From Desulforegulaceae bacterium (GTDB taxonomy: Bacteria; Desulfobacterota; Desulfobacteria; Desulfobacterales; JACKCP01): a stretch of DNA of 54,123 bases. The position numbers and the translations under genes are program-made. The stretch covers positions 1 to 54,123 of the forward strand of contig JAVETN010000016.1 in NCBI GenBank assembly GCA_034006035.1, written 5' to 3'. Below the pieces are notes generated by a model, which saw only the letters and a list, made by a program, of their open reading frames with translations, searched no databases and was not told where the DNA came from. Of this stretch, positions 46,050 to 54,000 are shown piece by piece. Numbering within the stretch: the first letter of the stretch is position 1; every line of letters begins with the position of its first letter.

Positions 46050-46403
46050 TTACTCAAATTCAACTCCTATTCTATATCTTGGATATCTTGAAGAAAAAGG
46101 CTGATAAAACTTTGCCCACACAACACTTCCTTTTTCATAACTTTCGGCATTTTTATCGCCGTTGGATAAATAAAGTGTAGTTCCTCTTACAAAGGGATAA
46201 TCCGAAATAAAACTCATCCCATGATTTGAAACATCAAAAACTTTTGCTTTATATGCCTCACCGTCGGGTTTTCTCTTGTAAGAAAAAGACTCATGGAAAT
46301 TCATCCTCCTTTTATCCCTTTCATCGTAAACAAAATAACCACCCTGCTCATTTCTAAAACACACTTTTTTTCTTTCATTTCTTTCATGATGCTCTAAATT
46401 CAT
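46050..46403 (-). CDS. PilZ-domain protein (predicted c-di-GMP receptor)
   Basis: The 117-residue protein is a single PilZ domain. The arginine-rich HERNERKKV segment (about 6-14) supplies the R-x-x-x-R type site, DVSNHGMSF (about 57-65) is the D/N-x-S-x-x-G motif, and the end YRIGVEFE is the typical closing strand. It would bind c-di-GMP and alter motility or surface behaviour. AAGGAGGG lies just ahead of the ATG. Promoter and palindrome are described separately. Confidence 0.85.
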   Translation of the reverse strand: MNLEHHERNERKKVCFRNEQGGYFVYDERDKRRMNFHESFSYKRKPDGEAYKAKVFDVSNHGMSFISDYPFVRGTTLYLSNGDKNAESYEKGSVVWAKFYQPFSSRYPRYRIGVEFE

Positions 46404-46479
46404 AATGCCCTCCTTTTTTAAGTAAAAAGTAGTAACTTATGGTTTGCTCACATGAAAATTAAAAAAATGATTTATATAT

Positions 46480-46509
46480 ATAATACATTGTCTATCTACC
46501 TAAAATCAA
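46480..46509 (-). promoter_or_regulatory. sigma-70-type promoter of the PilZ gene
   Basis: On the minus strand TTGATT (46504-46509), 18 bases, TATTAT (46480-46485) form a usable promoter about 75 bases before the start codon. Confidence 0.45.
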
Positions 46510-46515
46510 TATAAA

Positions 46516-46544
46516 TTTTTATGTAAACTTAGTTTACATAAAAA
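46516..46544. promoter_or_regulatory. perfect 13-bp palindrome upstream of the PilZ promoter
   Basis: TTTTTATGTAAAC and GTTTACATAAAAA are separated by TTA, giving a perfect inverted repeat seven bases upstream of the predicted -35 box. It could be an activator or repressor operator; its AT-rich flanks also allow a terminator reading. Confidence 0.5.
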
Positions 46545-46659
46545 AATAGAAATATTAAAACACCTTAAGATTTCAAATCAAATTGATACATTTAATCTCA
46601 GAATTTAAGCGATGTTATTATTCAATTATCATTTAAAACTTTGTAGTAATTGTTGTGTT

Positions 46660-46815
46660 TAATCTGGAGGTACTGCTACATTCTTTCTAAGTCTGATTCT
46701 AGCTTTAACTTTAATGCAGGAGATAAAAAAATATCTCCTGAAAGGTGTTTTCACAAAACTTATACTGTCCATACTTTCATCAGACTTTTTTTCAGTTTTT
46801 TAGCTGAGTAATCAG
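46660..46815 (+). repeat. MITE-like repeat, copy 2 (diverged, long form)
   Basis: This region shares many blocks, in order, with the reverse complement of 48738-48910: CTGC-ACATTCTTT, CAGGAGATAAAAAA, CTCCTGAAA and TTTTTCAGTTTTTTAGCTGA. It is more diverged, and its left end is unclear. It ends a few bases from the stop of the permease gene. Confidence 0.6.
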
Positions 46816-46818
46816 GCC

Positions 46819-47931
46819 TTATCTGAATCTAATTTTTTTAATAAACGGATAAATAATCAAAAAAGATAAAATCATTGTTGAAATCAACTTGATATAAAAA
46901 CCTGGTTCTGAAATTATTTCAACTGAAGAAGGCAATATTTGAAACGACCAGTTAAAATAAATCCAATCAGTTACGATCCCGGCAATAACAGATGTCACTA
47001 TTATTCCCAACAAATAAATAATGGCTGATCTTTTTCCTATTATTTTACTAACCATACTAAATGATGCTGCATTGGTAGCAGGCCCTGCAAGTAAAAAAAT
47101 CATTGCTGCCCCGGGAGATACTCCGGTCATTAAAAAAGCTGCTGCAACAGGTGTTGAGGAAGACGCACACACATATAAAGGAACAGAAACTCCAAGCATG
47201 GCCCCCATTACCAAAAATCTGTTTTTATCTGAAACAGCTGCAACCATTTCAGGAGTAATAAATACTGCAATAATTGCTGCAAAAAAAACTCCAATTATAA
47301 ACCATAATGAAATATCAGAAATCAGATCAATAAAAGCAAACTTCATTCCTTTTTTAAATTTTAAAGATAAGGAATCAGGGCCTTTTTTATTGTTTAAAGA
47401 AAAAATTTCATGGGGGTGGTTTAAAACAAAAGAATTTTTCTTTTCATGGTCCAAAGAACTACAACACCCACTGCTGCAAGTTGTCTGAGTTATCGTCTCT
47501 TCTGTTAGATCATCTTTGTTGTTACCTAAAAAATGAACAAGAAATCCTGTTACCAATGCTGAAAAAAACGCAGCAACAGGTCTAATTACAGCCATGACAG
47601 GGCCAAGGAGAGCATAGGTTATTGCAATTGAGTCAACTCCTGTTTCAGGGGTTGACACTAAAAAAGACACAACAGAGCCTTTCCCTCCTCCCTGTTTTCT
47701 TATTCCTGCAGCCGCCGGAACTACACCACAGCTGCAAAGAGGTATTGGAATTCCAAATGCAGAGGCTTTTAAAATACCCGATTTTTTGCCTGATCCAATA
47801 TGTTTTTTTACCAAATCATCCGGAAGAAAAGCCTTTAAAAGTCCAGCAACAAAAAAACCAAGAAGCATATATGGCGAAGCTTCCATTAAAAAATAAAAAA
47901 ATTCTTTTATAATATCCACAATTAAATTCAT
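46819..47931 (-). CDS. DUF318/ArsP-like permease (SO_0444-type metal efflux)
   Basis: A 370-residue membrane protein of the permease family that includes the SO_0444 Cu/Zn efflux group and ArsP. It has two homologous halves, each with a Pro/Cys-rich helix break: PIPLCSCGVVPAA about 63-75, and PLYVCASSSTPVAAA about 248-262. A Cys-rich loop (TTCSSGCCSS) lies between the halves and may bind metal. The start ATG 47929-47931 follows AGGTGG; an upstream ATG at 47952 has no ribosome binding site. A CadC-like sensor gene and an ArsR/SmtB-type operator lie just upstream, so metal-induced expression is expected. Substrate is not certain. Confidence 0.82.
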   Translation of the reverse strand: MNLIVDIIKEFFYFLMEASPYMLLGFFVAGLLKAFLPDDLVKKHIGSGKKSGILKASAFGIPIPLCSCGVVPAAAGIRKQGGGKGSVVSFLVSTPETGVDSIAITYALLGPVMAVIRPVAAFFSALVTGFLVHFLGNNKDDLTEETITQTTCSSGCCSSLDHEKKNSFVLNHPHEIFSLNNKKGPDSLSLKFKKGMKFAFIDLISDISLWFIIGVFFAAIIAVFITPEMVAAVSDKNRFLVMGAMLGVSVPLYVCASSSTPVAAAFLMTGVSPGAAMIFLLAGPATNAASFSMVSKIIGKRSAIIYLLGIIVTSVIAGIVTDWIYFNWSFQILPSSVEIISEPGFYIKLISTMILSFLIIYPFIKKIRFR

Positions 47932-47950
47932 AACCCACCTATGTATTATC

Positions 47951-47970
47951 ATTTGAACACTTATTCATAT
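47951..47970. promoter_or_regulatory. ArsR/SmtB-type operator upstream of the permease
   Basis: ATTTGAACACTTATTCATAT is an imperfect 7-6-7 inverted repeat with the family core TGAA, six bases, TTCA. It lies 20 bases ahead of the permease start codon, where a CadC-like repressor would block transcription until it binds metal. Confidence 0.65.
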
Positions 47971-48110
47971 ATAAACAAAAAAAAAGACAACTTCAATAAA
48001 AAATATGCTTTTTTTAATGATTCTTAATTTAAAAACTTAATTTTGAATTTAAATATTTTAAAAATTACCGCATACAAGAAATATTTACTTCAAGGTTTCT
48101 TTTTACTGAG

Positions 48111-48190
48111 ATGATGTAAGCAAATGATGCAGATACAATATCTTACCTCAAAACCTTTACAATAAAAAAGCTTTGAAGATGCTACATCAT
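48111..48190. repeat. 80-bp element with 8-10 bp inverted ends
   Basis: ATGATGTA at 48111-48118 is matched by TACATCAT at 48183-48190, extended by a GC pair after one unpaired base. It lies in the gap between sensor and permease genes. A second copy was not found in the window. Confidence 0.35.
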
Positions 48191-48288
48191 ATATATGGAG
48201 AGGATTAGTTGATATTAGAATTAAACTCTAAATCTCATGTCACAATGAATAAAAAGACTATTTTAGGTACGATGCTAAATAAAACAAA

Positions 48289-48639
48289 TTATTCCTGAAC
48301 ATGTTCAAGACCGGTTTTAATAAGAAAACTAACATGGTCATCATCAAGACTATAAATGACATTTTTACCATTTCGCCTGAATTTAACTATTTTTGCAGCT
48401 CTTAAGACTCTCAGCTGATGAGAAACAGCAGAAGAGCCCATTTCCATAATTTCTGCTATATCGCATACACAAAGTTCTGAATTTGATAATGCATCAAGAA
48501 TTTTTATTCTTGTGGGATCTCCCAATACTTTAAAAAGCTCAGCAAGTGAAAAAAGATCTTCAGTGTCTTTTAGTTTTGATTTGACTTTTTCTATAATTTG
48601 GGGATTTGAACACAAACTGAGACACGCATCATTAATCAT
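48289..48639 (-). CDS. CadC-like ArsR/SmtB metal-responsive repressor
   Basis: A 116-residue winged-helix repressor. The putative alpha3N site cysteines C6, C10, C57 and C59 (ACLSLC and ELCVCD) match CadC C7, C11, C58 and C60, which bind Cd, Pb or Bi; the alpha5 site residues D100/D101, H102, H113 and E116 match its Zn site. Start is ATG 48639 with GGAG five bases ahead; the longer frame begins at TTG without a site. It is upstream of the permease on the same strand, separated by 357 bases that carry the operator. Confidence 0.85.
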   Translation of the reverse strand: MINDACLSLCSNPQIIEKVKSKLKDTEDLFSLAELFKVLGDPTRIKILDALSNSELCVCDIAEIMEMGSSAVSHQLRVLRAAKIVKFRRNGKNVIYSLDDDHVSFLIKTGLEHVQE

Positions 48640-48737
48640 TTTTTCTCCGGATGTTAAGTCAGTCAAACAATAAACTCCCTGAAATTAAGATGGATAGCTG
48701 CTGAACAAAAAATTTTAGTTTTTAATCAAAAAACAAA

Positions 48738-48910
48738 GTAACTATTCAGCTAAAAAACTAAAAAAAATCCAGTTTGCTGAAAAAAACGGATGCTGCATTT
48801 TTTCTGAACCGATTTCAGGAAATAGTTTTTTATCTCCTGTCTCGGAGCTTAAGCGAGAATGAGGCTAAAAAAGAATGCAGTATTCGTCCCAATTTTAACT
48901 GAATAATTAT
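48738..48910 (-). repeat. MITE-like repeat, copy 3 (long form)
   Basis: This 173-base element, read on the minus strand, begins AATTATTCAGTTAAAATTGG and ends TTTTTTAGCTGAATAGTTAC. It carries an internal segment (GGAGATAAAAAACTATTTCCTG) able to fold. It matches copy 1 at both ends and copy 2 along most of its length. It fills most of the 445-base gap between the sensor gene and the chemoreceptor terminator. Confidence 0.75.
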
Positions 48911-49030
48911 TAAACAAATAACAGTCTCATTTAGACTAACAATAAATATCATCAGTACATTTTAAAGTCAATCAGGTCAAATCTAAATTGAGGGTTTCAT
49001 ATTTTGAGAGTGATTATCATTTTATGAAAT

Positions 49031-49068
49031 AAAAAATCCCCTCCAAGACTAAAGTTTTGGTGGGGATT
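49031..49068 (-). terminator. Rho-independent terminator of the chemoreceptor gene
   Basis: On the minus strand AATCCCC-ACCAAAAC pairs with GTCTTGG-GGGGATT as a long stem with one mismatch and a short loop, then TTTTTTATTT. It lies 44 bases after the stop codon. Confidence 0.85.
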
Positions 49069-49111
49069 CTATTATTTAAGACCTGTCATTACCAGTATTA
49101 CAAAAACTAAA

Positions 49112-51112
49112 CTAGACTTTAAATCTACCTACAATAGCATTTAGCTGGCCTGACATTTTACTTAAAAGCTCGGAGCTTGTTTTTATCTGGCTTATTCCAG
49201 CTGAAATTTCATCTGTTTCATCACTTACCATGGCAATATCCGAAGCAATTTGATTTGATACATGGGCACTCTCATTTATCCGCTTATTAACATCTACTAC
49301 AGCCTCGGAAGCTTCACTTATATTTCTGGTAATTTCAATTGTTGCAGAAGACTGCTCTTCTACTGCTGCTGCAATTGTTGAAACAATGTCATCCACGTCT
49401 CCAATTACCTTTTTAATTTCACTTATATCTTCAACACTTAAATTAACAGAGCTTTGAACCTCTTCAATTTTTTCTCTAATATCAAGGGTTGCTCTTGCTG
49501 TTTGAATTGAAAGTTCCTTAATTTCATTTGCAACAACTGCAAATCCTTTTCCTGCTTCCCCTGCTCTTGCCGCTTCTATTGTTGCATTAAGAGACAAAAG
49601 ATTGGTTTGTTGGGAAATATCTGTGATTACTTCTGTTACCTCACCAATTGACTGGGCAGCTTTGCCAAGTTCTTCCATTCGAGAGGATGCATTTTCAGAC
49701 TTTTCAACAGCATCACGTGCAATTTCACTTGCCCTTTCAGTACTCTGGGCTATTTCACTTATTGTAGAATTCATTTCTTCTGCAGCTGAAGCGACCATAT
49801 TTACATTTGTTGATGTCTCCTCCATTGCAGCGGCAACATCATTTGTATTTGCAGTCATTTCTTCTGCTGCGGCTGATACATCCATTCCTTTTGAAGAAAC
49901 TTTTTTTGCCGCCTCGGTCATTTCCGAAGAAACAGCAGACAATTCAGTTGAGGAATTTGCAACTTCATTGGAATTTTGGCCTATCTCCTTAATCATTTCC
50001 TGCATTTTCCCCATAAAAACATTAAACCAATTGCACAACTCTCCTATCTCATCCCTGGTTCTTACTTCAAGACGCATGGTTAAGTCACCTTCACCTTCTG
50101 CAATATCTTTAAGCCCCTTAACTGCCTTGTTTACAGGGTTTACAATTGACTTGGAAGCAATTAAAATTAAAAAGATTGCAATTATAGAGGCAATTAAGCC
50201 CAAAATTAAAATAGAATTTCTTATCAGCCTGGGAGCTGAAAGGAATTCATCTGAATCCTGGGTAGTTGCAATATACCAATCATTAACTCCAACAGGAGCA
50301 TATCCTGCAATTTTATCCACTCCGTAAAAAACATATCCATCAGCCCCAGCACTTCCTGAAAGCATTTTTTTTCTAAACTCTTCCATTTCATCAAGCTGGT
50401 TCATATTAAGGGTTAATATATGTTTTTCCACAGGATGAGAAAGAACAAGACCATTTTTATTAGTCATATACCCATAACCTGTTTCACCTATTTTTCTGCC
50501 TGAAATTAATTTTGCAAAATAATTCACCCTGATTGTTAGGCACAATGCACCTAAAATTTTACCATTGTCATTTTTTACAGGAACAGCCACAACACCTACA
50601 ACTTCAGATGAAACTCTTGAACGTATAAGCTCTCCCATTGAAATTTCACCCGTATTCAAAGCTTGTTTAAAATATCCCCTGTCCGAAACGTCATACACCC
50701 CATAAAGTTCTCCAGAACTTTGCACACCAAAAAAAACCTCACCTTTAGAATCAGCCAGGAAAATTCCTTCATATTTTTCTCCCATAGCTCTGATAGTCAA
50801 AAAAAGATTATCATTTAAAACCTTTAAAACCTTATCAAGCTCTGAGGTATTTCCTTTATCTTTTGAATCAAAAGTCCTGATAACAAGATTTTTATCAGCC
50901 AGGATCTTTGCAACTATCATTTCTGCTTCAACAGCATTTCTAGTCATGGATGCTAGATCATTTGCAATTCCTTCAGCTTGATTTTTTGATATTTCAGTAA
51001 TTGCCTCTGTAGATTTATTTACAGAAAAATAACCAAGAATGATTATTGGCAGAAGTACAATAATAAGACCTCCAACCATGAACTTAAAAGCAAGTGAATC
51101 TTTTTTCTTCAT
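49112..51112 (-). CDS. methyl-accepting chemotaxis protein with Cache domain
   Basis: The 666-residue chemoreceptor has an N-terminal membrane helix (about 10-28), a periplasmic double Cache domain (about 30-295) for small-molecule binding, a second helix (about 298-318), a HAMP domain (320-372) and a long signalling domain. The tip, [22 protein letters not shown] (about 500-521), is the CheA/CheW contact region. The ligand is unknown; Cache sensors often bind organic or amino acids. AGGAGG lies ahead of the ATG. It has its own terminator. A weak sigma-28-like TAAA-15-TATTATAA is present upstream but not convincing. Confidence 0.93.
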   Translation of the reverse strand: MKKKDSLAFKFMVGGLIIVLLPIIILGYFSVNKSTEAITEISKNQAEGIANDLASMTRNAVEAEMIVAKILADKNLVIRTFDSKDKGNTSELDKVLKVLNDNLFLTIRAMGEKYEGIFLADSKGEVFFGVQSSGELYGVYDVSDRGYFKQALNTGEISMGELIRSRVSSEVVGVVAVPVKNDNGKILGALCLTIRVNYFAKLISGRKIGETGYGYMTNKNGLVLSHPVEKHILTLNMNQLDEMEEFRKKMLSGSAGADGYVFYGVDKIAGYAPVGVNDWYIATTQDSDEFLSAPRLIRNSILILGLIASIIAIFLILIASKSIVNPVNKAVKGLKDIAEGEGDLTMRLEVRTRDEIGELCNWFNVFMGKMQEMIKEIGQNSNEVANSSTELSAVSSEMTEAAKKVSSKGMDVSAAAEEMTANTNDVAAAMEETSTNVNMVASAAEEMNSTISEIAQSTERASEIARDAVEKSENASSRMEELGKAAQSIGEVTEVITDISQQTNLLSLNATIEAARAGEAGKGFAVVANEIKELSIQTARATLDIREKIEEVQSSVNLSVEDISEIKKVIGDVDDIVSTIAAAVEEQSSATIEITRNISEASEAVVDVNKRINESAHVSNQIASDIAMVSDETDEISAGISQIKTSSELLSKMSGQLNAIVGRFKV

Positions 51113-51326
51113 AACTCCTCCTTGGGAAATAATATATTAGTCATTTTATAATACTTATAAGTCGAGTCTTTAAAGAATACTAAGCCAATATAAACCTAGT
51201 TTTGGCAAACATTTTAAAAGGATTAAGCTGAAATCTTTTTTATTTTACCCTAAGATCTGAAATTTAATATTTTTATTTTCTAATACTCTTGAGATTGAAC
51301 TTAAAGTTTCCAAAACTGAAATAAAC

Positions 51327-51350
51327 CCTGGCTTTCTGCAATCAGCCAGG
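51327..51350. other. hairpin in the 568-base gap
   Basis: CCTGGCT and AGCCAGG form a perfect 7-bp stem with a 10-base loop, followed on the plus strand by a T-rich segment. Confidence 0.45.
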
Positions 51351-51451
51351 TATTCATTTTGTTAATTTTTCACAAATCCAGCTAAAAACCACTCACCAAA
51401 TAACATTGTTCTCACAAAATAACAACACTTCCCATGTTAAACTAATTCCAA

Positions 51452-51488
51452 AAAAAAATCCCGTAATTTTTAAAATTACGGGATTTTT
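51452..51488. terminator. bidirectional terminator
   Basis: AAATCCCGTAATTTT and AAAATTACGGGATTTT form a near-perfect 15-bp stem, with A-runs before and T-runs after. It is 190 bases downstream of the nitrilase gene. Confidence 0.75.
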
Positions 51489-51680
51489 GAAAAACAAATT
51501 TTATTTATATAAAAGTATCAATGTTATTTTATAGTAAGATTAATTTATTCAAAATTACAGATGTTTCCAGGACAAACTATTCTCTTTAGCAAAAAACCAA
51601 TCCGGTATTATTACTACCTACCAAATATTTATTCTTCTAAATCTTCCACAAGAAAATAAAAAACTGATTTTAAAAAATAA

Positions 51681-52496
51681 TTATAAATTTTCTTTATAAA
51701 ACTTTCCACGTCTATATTGGAAAAAATATCTCATTCTATGACTTTTAACTTCATGTATTTTTAATTTATCCGCCTTAAAATAAGCAATAGATTCTTTATC
51801 TTCAAGGCAAACATCTTCAACTTTACCAGAAGGGGAAACAAGGAAGGAAACTCCGGGGAAATAAAGATTGTTTTTATTTAGACCAGATTGATTTACAGGG
51901 ATTACATAAACACCATTATCATAAGCTCTTGCAAGAAGATGTCTTTTCCAGGACTCAAACTTTTCACCTGGAGTACCCCTGGGAGATGCATGGGGCATTA
52001 TTAAAAGCTCAGCACCTTTTTTTGCCATTATGGTTGAAATTTCAGGAAAATGAGCATCAAAACAAAGCTGAATTCCAAACTTCCAACCTAAAAAATCAAA
52101 AACCGGAAAATCATTTCCCGGAGTAAGGTGTGAAAGCTCTGGCGGACCCGGTTGAATTTTTCTATAAACTCCTTTTAGCTTTCCATTACTGAAAAAACCA
52201 TGACTGGCAAACACCTTGCCTTCTTTTTTTTCAGCAAATCCGCATAAAAAAGAGATTCTATAATCCAACGATAAAAATTCAAGCTCTTTTATCAAATAAA
52301 AATCAGATTGAACTGCAGTTTTACAAACTGTTTTACCAGTAACATAACCTGTCAAATTAAGTTCAGGAAAAACAAGAAGATCGCATTGGGCCTTAGCAGC
52401 TTTTTGAATAAAAACCTTTGTCTTCTCAAAATTTTCCAAAATTTCACCAGGTTCAAATACTGATAATACTGCCCCCAGTTTTAATTTCTGCTTCAT
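51681..52496 (-). CDS. carbon-nitrogen hydrolase (nitrilase superfamily)
   Basis: A 271-residue amidase-fold enzyme with the Glu-Lys-Cys triad E45 (FPELN), K113 (YRKIQ) and C145 (QLCFDAHFPE). Such enzymes hydrolyse carboxamides, N-carbamoyl compounds or deaminated glutathione. Its ATG overlaps the last four bases (ATGA) of the siroheme decarboxylase gene, so it belongs to a yjbQ-ahb-nitrilase operon. The substrate is not known, and nothing ties it to heme synthesis beyond position. Confidence 0.82.
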   Translation of the reverse strand: MKQKLKLGAVLSVFEPGEILENFEKTKVFIQKAAKAQCDLLVFPELNLTGYVTGKTVCKTAVQSDFYLIKELEFLSLDYRISFLCGFAEKKEGKVFASHGFFSNGKLKGVYRKIQPGPPELSHLTPGNDFPVFDFLGWKFGIQLCFDAHFPEISTIMAKKGAELLIMPHASPRGTPGEKFESWKRHLLARAYDNGVYVIPVNQSGLNKNNLYFPGVSFLVSPSGKVEDVCLEDKESIAYFKADKLKIHEVKSHRMRYFFQYRRGKFYKENL

Positions 52497-52945
52497 ACCT
52501 TAAATTTTGCTCTAATTTTAAAAACATCTGTAGCCGGGAGATTAAGTATTTTATCAACTCCTGTTTTATCTGTTATTTCCTGAAGTTTTTTTTCAATTTC
52601 CTCCATTGATTGGGCTATAAAAGTAAACCACACATTAAATCTGTTGTTTCTTATATAATTATGAGTTACCCCATGGTAAGAATTGACTGTTTTAGAAAAA
52701 ACATCAATTTTATCTTCACTTACTTCAGCAGCACAAAGAGTTGAAACAAATCCAAGTTTATCTGGAAAAAAATTACCCCCGATTCTTCTTATTATATCGC
52801 TTTTTCTTAAACTTTGTATTCTTTTGATAACTTCTTCTTCATCCAGTCCAAGTTTTTTTCCTATTTCTCTATAAGGCCTTTTTGAAATAGGAAAATCAGA
52901 CTGAATTGAGTTAATTATCAATCTGTCTGTCTCATCCATTCCCAT
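52493..52945 (-). CDS. siroheme decarboxylase subunit (AhbA/AhbB family)
   Basis: This 150-residue Lrp-like protein has an N-terminal helix-turn-helix-like part (DETDRLIINSIQ at 4-15) and an AsnC-type domain with RRIGG and GVTHNYIRNNRFNVWFTF-like segments of the AhbA/AhbB/NirDLGH family. These convert siroheme to 12,18-didecarboxysiroheme in the alternative heme pathway of sulfate reducers. Only one subunit is here; the partner must lie elsewhere. The start ATG at 52943-52945 overlaps the yjbQ stop (TGATG); the longer frame starts within yjbQ. Which subunit it is cannot be told. Confidence 0.82.
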   Translation of the reverse strand: MGMDETDRLIINSIQSDFPISKRPYREIGKKLGLDEEEVIKRIQSLRKSDIIRRIGGNFFPDKLGFVSTLCAAEVSEDKIDVFSKTVNSYHGVTHNYIRNNRFNVWFTFIAQSMEEIEKKLQEITDKTGVDKILNLPATDVFKIRAKFKV

Positions 52946-53340
52946 CAGTCTGCATTTAAAATGTTTATCCAAACTTTTCTGGTTCTTGGCCCATCAAACT
53001 CGCAGAAAAAAATTGCCTGCCAGGTTCCAAGTGCAAGCCTACCGTTATTTATTGCAACAACCTGACTTGCGCCAATAAGTGACGACTTTGCGTGAGCGTC
53101 TGAATTACCTTCCATATGTCTATAAGCAGGATCGTTTGGAACAAGCCTATTAAGTATCTGAATTATATCATATTCAACATTGGGATCTGCATTTTCATTT
53201 ATTGTTACACCAGCAGTTGTGTGAGGCACAAAAATATGGCAAAAACCGTTTTTTACACCTGCCTCCCTGACAGCCTCTGAAACACCAGCTGTTATATCAA
53301 TAAATTGATTTGATTCTTCAGAATTAACTTTTAAAAGCAT
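52945..53340 (-). CDS. yjbQ: YjbQ-family protein
   Basis: A 131-residue member of the UPF0047/YjbQ family, with the conserved HIFVPHTTAGVTINENADP and LGTWQAIFFCEFDGPR segments that form a possible metal or phosphate site. Family members have weak thiamine-phosphate synthase activity in E. coli; the real function is unsettled. I chose ATG 53340 with GGA five bases ahead, since the ATG at 53367 has no ribosome binding site. Its stop overlaps the start of the siroheme decarboxylase gene by one base, so they are coupled. It follows the dsrC terminator. Confidence 0.85.
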   Translation of the reverse strand: MLLKVNSEESNQFIDITAGVSEAVREAGVKNGFCHIFVPHTTAGVTINENADPNVEYDIIQILNRLVPNDPAYRHMEGNSDAHAKSSLIGASQVVAINNGRLALGTWQAIFFCEFDGPRTRKVWINILNAD

Positions 53341-53373
53341 TTTTTCCACAATCACAACCCTTTGCATTAAAGG

Positions 53374-53404
53374 TAAAAAAAAGCCCTGTCACTAGGACAA
53401 GGCT
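53374..53404 (-). terminator. Rho-independent terminator of dsrC
   Basis: On the minus strand AGCCTTGTC and GACAGGGCT form a 9-bp stem (one T-G pair) with a 5-base loop, followed by eight T residues. It begins 35 bases after the dsrC stop. Confidence 0.9.
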
Positions 53405-53438
53405 CTTTCTAACTTTATTGTGATAACTTAAAAAACTA

Positions 53439-53756
53439 TTATACACAACCTGTCGGCTTTGGAAGTCCAGCCATTTTACAAGCTCCTTTTCCTGGTCCTG
53501 ATGGAAACAGCTCGTAAATATACTTAAGTTTAAAACCAGTAAGTTTTGAAAGAACACGTACCATTGGAGCAATACCATTCTTCTTGTAGTAGTCCTGAAG
53601 AACTTCGATTACTTTCCAGTGCTCGTCTGTTAATTCTGCAATACCTTCTTCTTTTTTAACGTGCTCAACCCAATCTGGATTATAGTTGTTGAAATCGTCA
53701 AGAAAGCCGTCTTCATCAACAATAAATGTATGTCCATTAAATTCAACTTCTGCCAT
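53439..53756 (-). CDS. dsrC: DsrC, sulfur-carrier protein of dissimilatory sulfite reduction
   Basis: This is the 105-residue small protein that receives sulfur from DsrAB as a trisulfide and passes it to the membrane DsrMKJOP complex. Both key cysteines are present, C93 and the penultimate C104, ten residues apart within the flexible C-terminal arm GPGKGACKMAGLPKPTGCV. That distinguishes it from TusE, which has only the last. The start is ATG 53754-53756 with AGGAGG five bases ahead; a GTG just before is not used. It stands alone, away from dsrAB, as is common. Strong promoter and terminator suggest high expression. Confidence 0.97.
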   Translation of the reverse strand: MAEVEFNGHTFIVDEDGFLDDFNNYNPDWVEHVKKEEGIAELTDEHWKVIEVLQDYYKKNGIAPMVRVLSKLTGFKLKYIYELFPSGPGKGACKMAGLPKPTGCV

Positions 53757-53852
53757 CACTTCCTCCTGTAAATATGTTTATAATTCTCTATTTTAGGCTT
53801 TTGCCCTTTTTTCCTGAATAAAAAAACTATTTAAAATACCAACTTGCTAATC

Positions 53853-53881
53853 TTAATAACCAAATGCAACTATATTGTCAA
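53853..53881 (-). promoter_or_regulatory. sigma-70-type promoter of dsrC
   Basis: On the minus strand a perfect TTGACA (53876-53881) is followed after 17 bases by TATTAA (53853-53858). The leader would be about 90 bases. Confidence 0.65.
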
Positions 53882-53973
53882 TAGCCAAATTCCCATAGAA
53901 TAGCAAAACAACTAAAAGCCCTTTAAATTTTCGCAAGAAATATGACCCAATAATGCTTATGCTAAAAGACAAC

Positions 53974-53992
53974 CGGGCCTATGAAAGACCCG
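53974..53992 (-). terminator. terminator-like hairpin of the truncated gene
   Basis: CGGGTC and GGCCCG pair over 6 bp (one T-G) with a 7-base loop on the minus strand, followed by GTTGTCTTTT. It lies 9 bases after the stop. Confidence 0.5.
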
Positions 53993-54000
53993 TACCGATT

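Larger units (their letters stand above)
51113..51680. other. 568-base gap with two hairpins
   Basis: The gap lies between the chemoreceptor start and the end of the nitrilase gene. No open frame with a start and ribosome binding site was seen. It holds the chemoreceptor promoter region, a hairpin at 51327-51350 and a strong terminator at 51452-51488. A small RNA between them cannot be excluded. Confidence 0.5.

Noticed and set aside
45922..46104. 60-codon plus-strand open frame upstream of and overlapping the PilZ gene
   Set aside because: It begins with TTG, has no ribosome binding site, runs through a terminator hairpin and overlaps the well-supported PilZ gene on the other strand.
49602..50327. 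241-codon plus-strand frame inside the chemoreceptor gene
   Set aside because: It is antisense to the conserved signalling domain; its Ser/Ala/Ile-rich composition is what the reversed coding strand gives.
51140..51180. sigma-28-like TAAA-15-TATTATAA upstream of the chemoreceptor
   Set aside because: Only the ATAA half of the -10 agrees, which is weak in such AT-rich DNA.
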